Assembly: GCF_029581575.1 (NCBI RefSeq)
Contig: NZ_CP089975.1
Location: 1,612,001-1,676,000 of the forward strand
From: Moraxella nasibovis
GTDB taxonomy: Bacteria; Pseudomonadota; Gammaproteobacteria; Pseudomonadales; Moraxellaceae
Direction of reading: 5' to 3'
DNA: 64,000 bases
The notes beneath the pieces are model-generated. The model made no database searches. It was not told where the DNA came from and saw only the letters and a list, made by a program, of their open reading frames with translations. Shown here one piece after another: positions 45,082-54,479 of the stretch (its first letter is position 1; each line of letters opens with the position of its first letter). The position numbers and the translations under genes are program-made.

Positions 45082-45888
45082 TTAAACCATACTACTATAC
45101 AACAACTGACAACCTACCACAATTAAAAGACAGGCAAAGGCTTTTTTGAGTGTGGCGGCTGGCATTTTGTGGGCGATTTTTGCGCCCAGCTTGGCAGTGA
45201 TAAAACTTGCCGCACTGATTGCCACAAATGCAGGCAAATGCACAAAGCCAATCAGCCCCTTTACAGGCTCGCTCATGCCTGCCACATGACTTTGTCCAAA
45301 AATGATAAACCCGAGCGCCCCAGCGATGGCAATCGGCAAACCGCACGCCGCACTCGTTCCCACCGCCTGCTTAATTGGCAAGCCTGCGTGCGTCAGATAT
45401 GGCACATTCAAACTGCCCCCACCGATACCAAAAATCGCCGATGCCATACCAATCACACCGCCTGCCACGCTTTGACTCACAGGACTTGGCAAAGGCTTGA
45501 TGTTTTCTTCGGCTTTTTTCATGAACATCTGTATGGACATAGCGATGGCAAACACACCAATCAGTCCTTGTAGATATTGCCCATGAATGAGTGTTGCCAC
45601 CCACGCCCCGAACAAAGAGCCAATCACCAAGCCATAAGTGAGATTTTTAAAGACTTCCCAGCGTACATTCCCTGCTTTATTATGAGCGGTGAATGAGCTG
45701 ATACTCGTGATGATGATGGTCGCCAATGCCGTACCCACCGAGACATGGGGAATGATTTCAGCAGGAAAGGCATACGCCCCCAAAATCCACACCAAGGCAG
45801 GCACGATGATCAAGCCACCACCCACACCAAACAGCCCTGCACACACGCCAGCGAACGCCCCTGCGATGACAAACCATAAATACATCAT
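45082..45888 (-). CDS. TauE/SafE (TSUP) family membrane transporter
   Basis: 268 residues from the ATG at 45888, with GGAG upstream; an ATG at 45903 has no site. About eight hydrophobic spans in two repeats, each opened by a Gly-rich motif (GAFAGVCAGLFGVGGGLIIVPAL and VAGGVIGMASAIFGIGGGSLNVPYL), the TSUP signature. Relatives export sulfite, sulfoacetate or other small anions, or import sulfur compounds. The substrate is not inferable. Divergent from birA. Confidence 0.88.
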   Translation of the reverse strand: MMYLWFVIAGAFAGVCAGLFGVGGGLIIVPALVWILGAYAFPAEIIPHVSVGTALATIIITSISSFTAHNKAGNVRWEVFKNLTYGLVIGSLFGAWVATLIHGQYLQGLIGVFAIAMSIQMFMKKAEENIKPLPSPVSQSVAGGVIGMASAIFGIGGGSLNVPYLTHAGLPIKQAVGTSAACGLPIAIAGALGFIIFGQSHVAGMSEPVKGLIGFVHLPAFVAISAASFITAKLGAKIAHKMPAATLKKAFACLLIVVGCQLLYSSMV

Positions 45889-45953
45889 TTTTAAAATCTC
45901 CATTTAAAATTGTGGTATTATAGCCCATTTTTAACATTTTAAAAACCAAAACC

Positions 45954-46886
45954 ATGCACGATTTGCTCGCCCACACACATTTTGATGAGACCGACAGCAC
46001 CAACACCCAGCTCATCAACGCCATCAGCACAGGCACACTCCCCCACGCCACACCTCACCTTTATACCGCAAACCATCAGACGGCAGGGCGTGGTCAGCAT
46101 GGGCGAAGTTGGGTGAGCGGTATGGATAATGTGTTTTTGTCATTGTACATTCCCATCGGTCAAGACGAGCGTCAGTTGCACCGACTGTCAGGTTTATTGT
46201 CGTTGGCGGTGGGGTTTGAACTTGCCCAATTAAAAATCATTCAAGCCATCAATCAAATCCGCACTCAAAACCAATTACCCTTAATCGGCGTAAAATGGGC
46301 GAATGATGTGGGGTTTTATGATGAAAGATTGGGCGTGTTTCAAAAATTGTCTGGCATTTTAATTGAGCCTGTTTTTAAAAAATTACCAAAAAACACGCTG
46401 GTGGGCGTGGTCATAGGCATCGGTCTGAATGTCAATAATTCACCCATCATTCAAGATGGCTTGTATCAGGCGACTTGTTTAAAGGAATTAATTCCCAATG
46501 ACGATTTGAGCCTTTTCGTTCGTCCTGAGCCCACCAAAGACAAAAAAACCATTCATGGTTCGACAAGCTCACCACGAACGGATTTTTCTCATTTATCCGC
46601 CCAAGCCTTATACATGCCTATGGCAAATGCCATTTTTAAGGCGGTGCAAATTTGCAATGGGCTAAATAATGAAATGACCATCAAAAAATTTATTACAGAT
46701 TTTAATAAATCTCATCTTTTACAAGGCAAATGGATTGACATTTTTATCCAAAACAACATGACCGATATTCACGCCAGTGGTCTTTGTGTAGGGATTGGCG
46801 GTGATGGTGAATTGTTATTAGAAAACAACCACCAAATCACGCCCATTTATGCAGGCATGGCAAAAATTCAAGGAAAAGTACAATGA
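45954..46886 (+). CDS. birA: Biotin--[acetyl-CoA-carboxylase] ligase, monofunctional type, with an inserted palindromic repeat
   Basis: 310 residues. It attaches biotin to the biotin carboxyl carrier protein. The ligase domain begins almost at residue 1 (DETDSTNTQLINA), with GRGQHGRSW, the KWANDV lysine motif and GIGLNVNN, so the DNA-binding wHTH domain of E. coli BirA is absent. Residues about 187-212 are encoded by a palindromic repeat (46517-46580) that interrupts the family alignment in frame. The stop overlaps the coaX start (ATGA). Confidence 0.92.
   Translation: MHDLLAHTHFDETDSTNTQLINAISTGTLPHATPHLYTANHQTAGRGQHGRSWVSGMDNVFLSLYIPIGQDERQLHRLSGLLSLAVGFELAQLKIIQAINQIRTQNQLPLIGVKWANDVGFYDERLGVFQKLSGILIEPVFKKLPKNTLVGVVIGIGLNVNNSPIIQDGLYQATCLKELIPNDDLSLFVRPEPTKDKKTIHGSTSSPRTDFSHLSAQALYMPMANAIFKAVQICNGLNNEMTIKKFITDFNKSHLLQGKWIDIFIQNNMTDIHASGLCVGIGGDGELLLENNHQITPIYAGMAKIQGKVQ
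46513..46585. repeat. REP-like palindromic element inside birA
   Basis: Arms CGTTCGT-cct-GAGC (46517-46530) and GCTC-acc-ACGAACG (46567-46580) are complementary. The inner part contains GGTTCGACAAGCTCACC, a word typical of dispersed REP-like repeats. It is translated in frame as part of BirA. Confidence 0.65.
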
Positions 46887-47602
46887 AAAAATTATGGCTG
46901 GATTTGGGCAATACTCGCCTAAAATATTGGATTGTCGATGGTGATACCATCATTACCCACGATGCCAAAGAACACCTAAAAGCCCCCAATGAGCTTTTGC
47001 TTGGACTTTTGGGGACTTTGGCAAGTTTTCAGCCAGAATTTGTCGGCATTTCTAGCGTGCTGGGCGATAAAATCAATTTGGCCTTGACCCAGACATTGCA
47101 AACGCTTGGCGTACCGTTTGAATTTGCCAGAGTCAATGCCCACCACGAGCTGTTAAGCAGTCATTACGACCCCAATCAGCTTGGCGTAGATCGCTGGCTA
47201 CAAATGCTTGGTGTGGTCAATAAAAACCAAAAACAATGCGTGGTTGGCTGTGGCACGGCCCTAACCATTGATTTGATTGAGCATGGCGTACATTTGGGCG
47301 GTTATATCCTGCCCAATGTCTATATGCAGCGCCACGCCCTGTATGCTGGCACTCAGCAGATTTCGGTCAAGGCAGGACGGTTTGACAGCACCGCTTTGGG
47401 GCAGACCACCTTTGATGCGGTCAATCATGGCGTGCTGTTTGGCGTGGTGAGTGCGGTGCGCGCGATACAGGCGGATTATCCTGACTTTGTCATCACGCTG
47501 ACTGGCGGTGGGGCAAATATGCTCAATCAACAATTTGGCAATGAGCTGTTTGTTGAGCCTGAGCTTTTGTTAAAGGGATTGAAACGGTATTTTTGTTGTT
47601 AA
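46883..47602 (+). CDS. coaX: Type III pantothenate kinase CoaX
   Basis: 239 residues. It catalyses ATP-dependent phosphorylation of pantothenate, the first step of coenzyme A synthesis. The N-terminal DLGNTRLKYW phosphate motif, DRWLQMLGVVN, VVGCGTALTIDLIE and TLTGGGANML are the ASKHA motifs of CoaX. It overlaps birA by 4 nt; birA-coaX is a widespread pair. Confidence 0.95.
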   Translation: MKKLWLDLGNTRLKYWIVDGDTIITHDAKEHLKAPNELLLGLLGTLASFQPEFVGISSVLGDKINLALTQTLQTLGVPFEFARVNAHHELLSSHYDPNQLGVDRWLQMLGVVNKNQKQCVVGCGTALTIDLIEHGVHLGGYILPNVYMQRHALYAGTQQISVKAGRFDSTALGQTTFDAVNHGVLFGVVSAVRAIQADYPDFVITLTGGGANMLNQQFGNELFVEPELLLKGLKRYFCC

Positions 47603-47916
47603 GGGAAAAATTGATGAAATGGTCGTAGGCGTAGGGTTGGGTAAGGCGAAGACCTAACATTTTTATCGTAAATCTTTGAAATTGTTGGGTTTTCGTTGCA
47701 CTCAGCCCAGTCTACGACCAATAAAGCATTACAGCTTTTGTAGGTTGGGGGAGCTTAGCGTAACCCAACATTTTTTTGCAAGTCATTGAGTTTATTGGGC
47801 GTAGGGTAGGCTTAGCCCACCGTTTTGGTTTGCATTCTTGCAATGGTGAGCATAGCCCGACCTACAATAATTTATTATAAGTTATTGATTTTGTTATATT
47901 TTTCACCAAAACCAAA
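47603..47916. repeat. Repeat-rich intergenic region after coaX
   Basis: About 310 bp without a gene. It is a mosaic of short inverted repeats of the TGTAGG(T)TGGG...CCCAACA type: GTCGTAG (47622) pairs with CTACGAC (47712), TGTAGG (47739) with CCTACA (47861), and TTGGG words alternate with AGCCCA words. This resembles the dispersed intergenic repeats of Moraxella, Neisseria and relatives. I see no ORF or terminator T-run. Confidence 0.6.
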
Positions 47917-48348
47917 CTACACCATCAAAATGGCAAAATAAAACAACGCCAAACAGCAAAGTAGCCCCAAAAACCAAAGCGCCGAACGCAGTACAGACAA
48001 ATCCAGTGCATACGCCATGCCATAACCGATACGCAGCAGTACATACAGCCACGCCAGCACATTGATGACATTCTGCGGCACAAAACAATACATCGCCACC
48101 AAGACCGCCGCCAAAAATATCGGCAAACCTTCAAAGCTATTGGCTTGGGCGGCATTAAGCCTTGCTGCCATGCCAGTGGTTTTTGCCAAAAAAGCTCGTG
48201 GATTGGCATTATCACCAAGCCTAAATCCGCCAGCAATCTTAGCAAGCATGGCAAGCATAAAAGGCAGCAGACACGCCACCATCATCGCTTGCACCGCCAC
48301 ACCAATTTTTGGCGAAAAATTCGCCACAAATGCCACCACGCTACTCAT
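47917..48348 (-). CDS. MAPEG family membrane protein
   Basis: 143 residues from the ATG at 48348; a GTG at 48360 would add four codons. Four hydrophobic spans with the RAFLAKTTGMAARLNAAQANSFEGLPIFLAAVL block (about 40-75), typical of the MAPEG superfamily (membrane-associated eicosanoid/glutathione metabolism proteins). The bacterial role is unknown. OsmC lies immediately upstream on the same strand, so the two are probably cotranscribed. Confidence 0.82.
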   Translation of the reverse strand: MSSVVAFVANFSPKIGVAVQAMMVACLLPFMLAMLAKIAGGFRLGDNANPRAFLAKTTGMAARLNAAQANSFEGLPIFLAAVLVAMYCFVPQNVINVLAWLYVLLRIGYGMAYALDLSVLRSALWFLGLLCCLALFYFAILMV

Positions 48349-48369
48349 CTCTGCGACCACTCAAACCAT

Positions 48370-48789
48370 TTAAACTTCAACAATTTCATAATCATGCGTG
48401 ATATTAACACCGCCATCAGCAAGCATTTTTGATGCCGAGCAGTATTTGGTCGCAGACAGCTCAATGGCCTTGGCGACTTGACTTTCTTTGATGTTTGTCC
48501 CTGCCACCACAAAATGCAAATGAATGTCGGTAAATACCGCAGGCACCGCATCGGCACGCTTGGCAGATACTTCGCAGCGAACATCTGAGATCGCTTGACG
48601 AGATTTTTGTAAAATGCTCACCACATCATAGCTGGCACAGCCACCAAGCCCCATCAAAATCAGCTCCATCGGTCTTGAACCCAACTGCTGTGCCGAATCC
48701 ATCACCACTTCGTGTCCAGAGCCGCCAGTCGCTTTAAAATTAATCACTTCATTTTTTAGCCACGCCACGCTGGTCGTCATATCTGTCAT
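48370..48789 (-). CDS. OsmC family protein
   Basis: 139 residues from the ATG at 48789, with GGGAGTG upstream. The ELILMGLGGCASYDVVSIL stretch holds the first redox Cys, and the second lies in SATKYCSASKML. This is the arrangement of OsmC/YhfA proteins, some of which reduce organic hydroperoxides. YhfA-like members have unknown substrates. It lies 9-20 nt upstream of the MAPEG gene. Confidence 0.85.
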   Translation of the reverse strand: MTDMTTSVAWLKNEVINFKATGGSGHEVVMDSAQQLGSRPMELILMGLGGCASYDVVSILQKSRQAISDVRCEVSAKRADAVPAVFTDIHLHFVVAGTNIKESQVAKAIELSATKYCSASKMLADGGVNITHDYEIVEV

Positions 48790-49069
48790 AATCACTCCCA
48801 CTCATTCAAATAAAAAATAAAAATCAGCCCTACTATGACGGTTTTTGTGTCATTTTTCAAGGCAATTTTAGCCCAATTTCAAACAAAGATTAGAAATCAG
48901 CAAAAAATCTGAGTCAAAGCCCAAAAAAAGCACCGCAAAAACATCTAAGAAACATTTTAATGCAAAAAAATATTACACTTTTTGTTAAAAATTTGTTTTA
49001 ATAGTAGTTAAGTTCATCTGCCAAGAATTTTGGCAGAATTTTTAAAATTTTTAAAGATAGAGTTTAGTC

Positions 49070-49570
49070 ATGATTGATTCGGACGGCTTTCGAGCCAATG
49101 TCGGCATCATCTTGGCGAATACACAAGGGCAAGTGCTTTGGGCAAAACGCATCGGACACGACAGTTGGCAATTTCCACAAGGGGGTATCGACCACGGTGA
49201 GACCCCGCTTGATGCGATGTATCGTGAGCTGTACGAAGAAGTTGGGCTGCTACCACATCATGTGGAGCTTTTGGCGGTGACGAAGGATTGGCTTCGCTAT
49301 CGCCTACCAAAACGCTACATTCGAACCAATCAAGAGCCTTTGTGCATTGGGCAAAAACAAAAATGGTTTTTGCTACGCTTAGATGAAGACAACACCAAAC
49401 ACATCCGCTTTGATGCCTCAAAGCCTGAGTTTGACGAGTGGCAATGGGTGAGTTATTGGTACCCTTTAAATCAAGTGGTCGCTTTTAAACGAGGCGTGTA
49501 TCAGCGAGCCTTGCAAGAGCTGATCAAAGAACTTCCCTTAAACAAGGAGCTATTATTGTCCGCCACTTGA
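49070..49570 (+). CDS. rppH: RNA pyrophosphohydrolase RppH
   Basis: 166 residues. It removes pyrophosphate from the 5' end of mRNAs, starting RNase E decay. The Nudix box [23 protein letters not shown] is complete. The [11 protein letters not shown] start and QKWFLLRL segment match RppH rather than other Nudix enzymes. The leader upstream (about 270 bp) shows no other feature. Followed by a good terminator. Confidence 0.95.
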   Translation: MIDSDGFRANVGIILANTQGQVLWAKRIGHDSWQFPQGGIDHGETPLDAMYRELYEEVGLLPHHVELLAVTKDWLRYRLPKRYIRTNQEPLCIGQKQKWFLLRLDEDNTKHIRFDASKPEFDEWQWVSYWYPLNQVVAFKRGVYQRALQELIKELPLNKELLLSAT

Positions 49571-49591
49571 TTTACCAAGATCTCATCTGCC

Positions 49592-49626
49592 AAAAAAGAC
49601 CGGATTTCGATTCGGTCTTTTTTGTT
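49592..49626 (+). terminator. Rho-independent terminator of rppH
   Basis: AAAAAAGACCG / CGGTCTTTTTT stem with a 10-nt loop, continuing into a T-rich tail, about 20 nt after the rppH stop. Confidence 0.85.
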
Positions 49627-49830
49627 TTTGGCAAGCTTTTTGGCGAGTTTTTAATCAAACCTCCAGTCGACAGAAGGCTCAGCCAGCATCGCCCACACCA
49701 CAGATCTTTCAAATTCAACGCCTTAAATCTCATTTTAGCCAAACGATAGAAATTTTAAGAAAATTTTGGCTAACTTTGTCATTAATTTTGCTATAATGAC
49801 AGCATTTTATTTGATTTTGGCAAGACATGT

Positions 49831-50706
49831 ATGGCAATTTTTCACCCGCAATTTGACCCTGTCGCCCTAGATTTGGGTTTTATACAGCTACATTGGTATG
49901 GACTGATGTACCTGCTCGCCTTTTTATCAGCCTATCTTTTGGCGACTTGGCGTACCAAAAAACGCACCGATTTTAGCACGGAGATGGTATCCGACTTGGT
50001 GTTTTTTGGGGCGTTGGGCGTGATTTTGGGCGGTCGCATTGGCTATGTGATTTTGTATAATTTTAGCGAATTCATTTCAAACCCCGCCTATCTTTTGCGT
50101 GTGTGGGAAGGCGGCATGAGCTTTCATGGCGGCTTTTTGGGCGTGGTGGTGGCGATGCTGTGGTTTGCCAAAAAATACAACAAACACCCTTTCGCCGTGC
50201 TGGATTTCATCGCACCGTGCGTGCCATTGGGGCTGCTTTTTGGGCGGATTGGCAACTTCATCAATGGCGAGCTGTGGGGGCGTGTTTCGCATGGCGACTA
50301 TGCGCACCTGATGTATTTTCCACAAGCTGTCGCCGCCGACCATGAGCTTATCAATAAAGACCCAAGCCTCACCAATATCGCCACTCAGCTTGGCGAATAC
50401 TACCTCTTGCCACGCCACCCAAGCCAGCTGTATCAAGCACTCACCGAAGGCGTGCTGCTGTTTGTTTTGCTTTGGTGGTTTAGCGCCAAGCCTCGCCCAC
50501 GCTATGCGGTGTCTGCCTTATTCTTGCTTGGCTATGGCATCAGCCGCTTTATCACCGAATTTTTCCGCCAGCCTGATGTCGGCTATGCGCTGATTTTTGG
50601 CTGGATGAGCAAGGGTCAGCTATACAGCCTGCCGATGATTGTCGTGGGCGTCATTTTACTGACGCTCGCCTACAAACACAAAATCTACGATTGGCAAAAA
50701 GCCTAA
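49831..50706 (+). CDS. lgt: Prolipoprotein diacylglyceryl transferase Lgt
   Basis: 291 residues with seven hydrophobic spans. It adds diacylglycerol to the lipobox Cys of prolipoproteins, the step before LspA (also in this window). The signature [14 protein letters not shown] is intact, and [12 protein letters not shown] with [10 protein letters not shown] are also conserved. thyA begins 19 nt downstream, the usual lgt-thyA order. Confidence 0.96.
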   Translation: MAIFHPQFDPVALDLGFIQLHWYGLMYLLAFLSAYLLATWRTKKRTDFSTEMVSDLVFFGALGVILGGRIGYVILYNFSEFISNPAYLLRVWEGGMSFHGGFLGVVVAMLWFAKKYNKHPFAVLDFIAPCVPLGLLFGRIGNFINGELWGRVSHGDYAHLMYFPQAVAADHELINKDPSLTNIATQLGEYYLLPRHPSQLYQALTEGVLLFVLLWWFSAKPRPRYAVSALFLLGYGISRFITEFFRQPDVGYALIFGWMSKGQLYSLPMIVVGVILLTLAYKHKIYDWQKA

Positions 50707-50725
50707 AAGACAAACAAGAGACGAC

Positions 50726-51568
50726 ATGAAACAATACCTAGAACTCCTATCCCATATTCTAAACAATGGCGATGACAAAGGCGACCGTACAGGCACAGGC
50801 ACTCGCAGTGTGTTTGGCTATCAAATGCGGTTTAATTTGGCAGATGGTTTTCCTTTGCTTACCACCAAAAAAGTCCATATGAAATCCATTATTTATGAGC
50901 TTTTGTGGTTCATCAAAGGCGATACCAATGTCAAATATCTGCAAGACAATGGCGTAACCATTTGGGACGAATGGGCAACGGCAGAGCAAACCGCCCGTTT
51001 TGGACGACAAGCGGGCGATTTGGGGGCGGTGTACGGTCATCAATGGCGTAATTTTGGCGCAAGCAAAGATGAGCGTGGCGAGTATAATCAAGACGGCTTT
51101 GACCAGCTTTCTTGGCTTATCAACGAAATCAAAACCAACCCCAATTCTCGCCGCCTAATCGTCTCTGGCTGGAATCCGATTGAAGCGGGGCAAGTGGCTC
51201 TGCCGCCTTGTCATACTTTATTTCAATTTTTTGTGGTGAATAATAAACTGTCTTGTCAACTGTATCAACGCTCGGCAGATGTATTTTTGGGTGTGCCGTT
51301 TAATATTGCAAGCTACGCCCTTTTAACGCATATGATTGCCCAAGTGTGTGATTTAGAGGTGGGCGAATTTATTTGGACGGGGGGTGATACGCATTTGTAT
51401 CACAACCATTTTGAACAAGCAAAATTGCAATTAACCCGTGAGCCTTTGCCACTTTGTCAGTTAGAATTAAATCCTGATGTTAAAGATTTATTTGACTTTA
51501 AATTTGATGACATAAAGATTGTGAATTATCAATCGCACGAGAGAATAACCGCTCCTGTTGCGGTATGA
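50726..51568 (+). CDS. thyA: Thymidylate synthase ThyA
   Basis: 280 residues. It converts dUMP to dTMP using methylene-THF, and works with FolA encoded 1 kb downstream. Visible are [12 protein letters not shown], the catalytic [11 protein letters not shown]ys loop, [21 protein letters not shown] and [10 protein letters not shown]. Cotranscribed with lgt. Confidence 0.97.
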   Translation: MKQYLELLSHILNNGDDKGDRTGTGTRSVFGYQMRFNLADGFPLLTTKKVHMKSIIYELLWFIKGDTNVKYLQDNGVTIWDEWATAEQTARFGRQAGDLGAVYGHQWRNFGASKDERGEYNQDGFDQLSWLINEIKTNPNSRRLIVSGWNPIEAGQVALPPCHTLFQFFVVNNKLSCQLYQRSADVFLGVPFNIASYALLTHMIAQVCDLEVGEFIWTGGDTHLYHNHFEQAKLQLTREPLPLCQLELNPDVKDLFDFKFDDIKIVNYQSHERITAPVAV

Positions 51569-51589
51569 TATTTTTTTTAAATAGGGAAT

Positions 51590-52036
51590 ATGATGACAAT
51601 TATCAGAAAAATTGCGATGATTTTTCTATTTTGTTCTATTATTCCCTTATTTTTTGTCAATGCTGATAATTTATGTATTGATAATTCCAATGATATTCTC
51701 AAATAAACAGAGATCCAAAGTTCTGGTAATGATGATAATGTGATATTTATTTTGTTTGCTATATTAACACTATTTTATTTACCTGTTTTAATTTTGGCAA
51801 AAAACAAAATCGGTTATGGAATTTTGGTGATAGCATATTGTTATTTGGTATTTTTACCATTTCAATGGCTTGAAAGTTCAACATTTCATTCTATTGTCAA
51901 AACTTCTATTATGTATTGCCAAAATTATTTTTTGGCAATATTTTTAATTGGGCAAGCGTTATTTTTGATGTTAAGTGCGTTGTTTTTGGTGTCAAAACCG
52001 ACTTGTAAACCCAGCCGATTTACTAAATGCTCTTAA
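51590..52036 (+). pseudogene. Small membrane-protein gene broken by an in-frame TAA
   Basis: An ATG at 51590 with AGGGA upstream opens a signal-peptide-like frame (MMTIIRKIAMIFLFCSII) that stops at a TAA at 51704-51706. The same frame then runs on open for 110 codons to 52036, encoding four hydrophobic spans. Without the single stop it would be one ~148-residue membrane protein. The downstream part could start only at a GTG at 51740 with no site. Family not recognised. Its end overlaps the convergent DUF4442 gene by 45 nt. Confidence 0.55.
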
Positions 52037-52525
52037 CCGAATGTATAAAGTCTTTTTAACTTTGGCAATCACTTCACCATCTTTATCCACAATATCCACT
52101 TCATATTCTCTAAATACCGCTTTTCCTTCTTTGGCAAGTTCTTTTACCGTTTCTATTTCTTGGTTGTCAATATAAAAAGTTGCAAATACATCCGAAGTGC
52201 CCGCTTTGATAAAATCAATATGAGCCGACTTGTCCCACACCACATAATCAGAGCCTAATTTTTGCATAAGCAATGTCATAAAAAATGGGTCGGTCATGCT
52301 ATATAAACTTCCGCCAAATTGCGTACCAACGATGTTTTTATTTCGCCAAGTTAAAGGCATCGCCACTTTAATAAAGCCCTCATCATAATTAACTTCCAAA
52401 ACTTTGACCCCTGCTCCGACATAAGGCGAATACAGATTTAAAAAGGCTTTGGTGGCGGCAGGATTATTTAGGTTAAAATGACTTTTGACAAAGGTGCGAG
52501 CAGTTTTGGTGAATTGTTTGAACAT
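51992..52525 (-). CDS. DUF4442 protein (hotdog-fold, thioesterase-like)
   Basis: 177 residues. The VGTQFGGSLYSMTDPFFMTLLMQKLG stretch forms the central helix region of the hotdog fold, as in DUF4442/YiiD-C-like proteins. DYVVWDKSAHIDFIKAGTSDVFATFYI supplies the following strands. Relatives are putative acyl-CoA thioesterases, but the substrate is unknown. Divergent from folA. Confidence 0.8.
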   Translation of the reverse strand: MFKQFTKTARTFVKSHFNLNNPAATKAFLNLYSPYVGAGVKVLEVNYDEGFIKVAMPLTWRNKNIVGTQFGGSLYSMTDPFFMTLLMQKLGSDYVVWDKSAHIDFIKAGTSDVFATFYIDNQEIETVKELAKEGKAVFREYEVDIVDKDGEVIAKVKKTLYIRLRAFSKSAGFTSRF

Positions 52526-52635
52526 GATAAAATCCTAAATGGGCATATCATCATTATAACACCTTCAACATCAAATAACACTTTGAAAAACCGCCAAAAT
52601 CGCATAAAATACCCCAAATTTAGCGAGTAAACACC

Positions 52636-53148
52636 ATGAAAAATACCCAAATCGTCCATGTGGTCGCCATTGACCGCAAGCATTGTATCGGCAAAGACAA
52701 TCAGCTTGCATGGCACATTCCAGAGGATTTAAAGCATTTTAAAGCCATTACTGCAAATGGCGTGGTGATTATGGGGCGAAAGACTTTTGAAAGCATTGGC
52801 AAGCCTTTGCCAAACCGCATAAACTGGGTCATCACTCGTGATAAGGCGTGGCGTGCGGACGGCGTGAAAGTCGCTCACAGCTTGGAGCAGGCATTAACGC
52901 TTGCCAGCGATGACTGCACAGATGGCAAGCTTTTTATCATCGGTGGGGGTGAGATTTATCGCCAAAGCATTGATATTGCAGATATTTTGGAAATCACTCG
53001 GGTGGATTTGGACATTGGTGGTGATGCTTTTTATCCTGCCATACCGAGCGAGTTTACACTGGTTAAAAGTAAGCCGAATGTCAGTGAAGATGGCATAAAT
53101 TTTGTGTTTGAGACTCATGCCAAGACAAGACACGCTGCCCAAGCTTAA
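52636..53148 (+). CDS. folA: Dihydrofolate reductase FolA
   Basis: 170 residues. It reduces dihydrofolate to THF with NADPH, regenerating the cofactor oxidised by ThyA. The motifs VVAIDRKHCIGKDNQLAWHIPEDLKHFK, MGRKTFESIGKPLPNR and FIIGGGEIYRQS are standard for trimethoprim-type chromosomal DHFR. Complete, with its own terminator. Confidence 0.97.
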   Translation: MKNTQIVHVVAIDRKHCIGKDNQLAWHIPEDLKHFKAITANGVVIMGRKTFESIGKPLPNRINWVITRDKAWRADGVKVAHSLEQALTLASDDCTDGKLFIIGGGEIYRQSIDIADILEITRVDLDIGGDAFYPAIPSEFTLVKSKPNVSEDGINFVFETHAKTRHAAQA

Positions 53149-53180
53149 AAAAGCCGCCTTTTTTGGGCGGCTGATTTTTA
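53148..53180 (+). terminator. Rho-independent terminator of folA
   Basis: AGCCGCC (53152-53158) / GGCGGCT (53166-53172) with a T-rich loop and a GATTTTTA tail, starting at the folA stop. Confidence 0.75.
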
Positions 53181-53252
53181 GGTCAAATTTAAGTTTTGTG
53201 TCAAATCCATTTATGCCAAATGTATGAAAAAATGCTAAAATGACAAAATTGC

Positions 53253-53321
53253 GCCAACCAACCCCAAGCCCCGATACGATTCATGGGTGAATGACCAGTT
53301 GCCCCACGGCTTGATGTTGGC
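53253..53321 (+). promoter_or_regulatory. Structured leader upstream of apbE
   Basis: GCCAAC (53253-53258) pairs with GTTGGC (53316-53321), and CAAGCC (53265-53270) with GGCTTG (53308-53313). Together they form a 12-bp stem with an internal loop enclosing a smaller ATTCA/TGAAT hairpin (53279-53292). It lies 45 nt before the apbE start. It does not match the FMN riboswitch consensus or another I know. Confidence 0.4.
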
Positions 53322-53366
53322 TTGGCATCAGAAATTTTAAAAGACTGGGTTTAACTGAGAATTGCC

Positions 53367-54422
53367 ATGCGTTATTTGCCGATCATCTTAACTTCTACCG
53401 CCATCTTTGTGAGCGCCTGCGCACCCAAAAGCGACTATCAGCGCATCGAAGGCGAGACGATGGGGACGAGCTATCACATCACTTTTCGTACAACAGCGCA
53501 AGATGCCAATGCCATCAAATCGGCGATAGACGCACGCCTAAATGAAGTCAATCAAAGTATGTCCACCTATGTCGAGGACAGCACGATTTCTAAATTTAAC
53601 CGCCTGCCGAGCAATCAGCCACTGACGATCGATGCCGACTTTAAGCAGGTTTTAAACGACAGCCGTACGATATTTTTGGCAAGTGGCGGCAGCTTTGACC
53701 CCACCGTGTATCCTTTGGTGGAGCTTTGGGGTTTTGGCTCTCACATGAGTGTCGAGCGCCTACAATCTCCGCCAAGCGAGGAAGAAATTCACGCCCTAAA
53801 AGACACCATCGGACTGGATAAAATCGTACTGACTGGCGACAAGATACACAAGACGCACGATGGCGTTGGGCTTGATTTTTCGGCGATCGCCAAAGGCTAT
53901 GGCGTGGATGTCATCGCAAGCGTGCTATCGACGCAGTATGGCATCGAAGACTACATGGTCGAGATCGGTGGAGAAGTCGCCACCAAAGGCAAAAACGACA
54001 AAGGCAAAGCATGGATGCTCGCCATCGATGCGCCCATCAAAGACAGCACCACCCAAGACCGCAAAGTCTTTACCACACTCAGACAGCCCGACGCTAAGAC
54101 GCTGCACATCGCCACATCGGGCGGCTATCGCAACTCTGTGGAATACAATGGCGTGCGATACAGCCACACCATCAGCCCCACCACGGGCAAACCTGTCGCT
54201 CATGCCGCACCGAGCGTCACCGTCATTCATGACAGTGTGGCGCTTGCGGACGGCTGGGCGACTGCGCTGAGCGCCATGCCTTATGAAAAGGCACTCACCA
54301 CCGCCAATCAACACCAAATCAAAGCACTGTTCATCATCGAAAACCCAGATAATACAGGCTTTAAGATGGTCAAAACACAAGCGCTTAGCCAAAGTGACAT
54401 CACAAACCAAACCGCACTTTGA
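53367..54422 (+). CDS. apbE: FAD:protein FMN transferase ApbE (lipoprotein)
   Basis: 351 residues. A signal peptide with lipobox VSAC lipidates Cys18. ApbE covalently attaches FMN to Thr of target proteins such as Na+-NQR and Rnf subunits in the periplasm, using FAD and Mg2+. Visible motifs are GETMGTSYHITF, STYVEDSTISKFN, DFSAIAKGYGVD and the metal-site SHTISPTTGKPV. No target is encoded next to it. Confidence 0.93.
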   Translation: MRYLPIILTSTAIFVSACAPKSDYQRIEGETMGTSYHITFRTTAQDANAIKSAIDARLNEVNQSMSTYVEDSTISKFNRLPSNQPLTIDADFKQVLNDSRTIFLASGGSFDPTVYPLVELWGFGSHMSVERLQSPPSEEEIHALKDTIGLDKIVLTGDKIHKTHDGVGLDFSAIAKGYGVDVIASVLSTQYGIEDYMVEIGGEVATKGKNDKGKAWMLAIDAPIKDSTTQDRKVFTTLRQPDAKTLHIATSGGYRNSVEYNGVRYSHTISPTTGKPVAHAAPSVTVIHDSVALADGWATALSAMPYEKALTTANQHQIKALFIIENPDNTGFKMVKTQALSQSDITNQTAL

Positions 54423-54479
54423 CTTTATGCGCCCCATGCTTTACAATGCTCATATCATTCATTATTATTGGGATTTTTT

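Noticed and set aside
53253..53321. FMN riboswitch upstream of apbE
   Set aside because: The FMN aptamer consensus words are missing although the leader is clearly structured.
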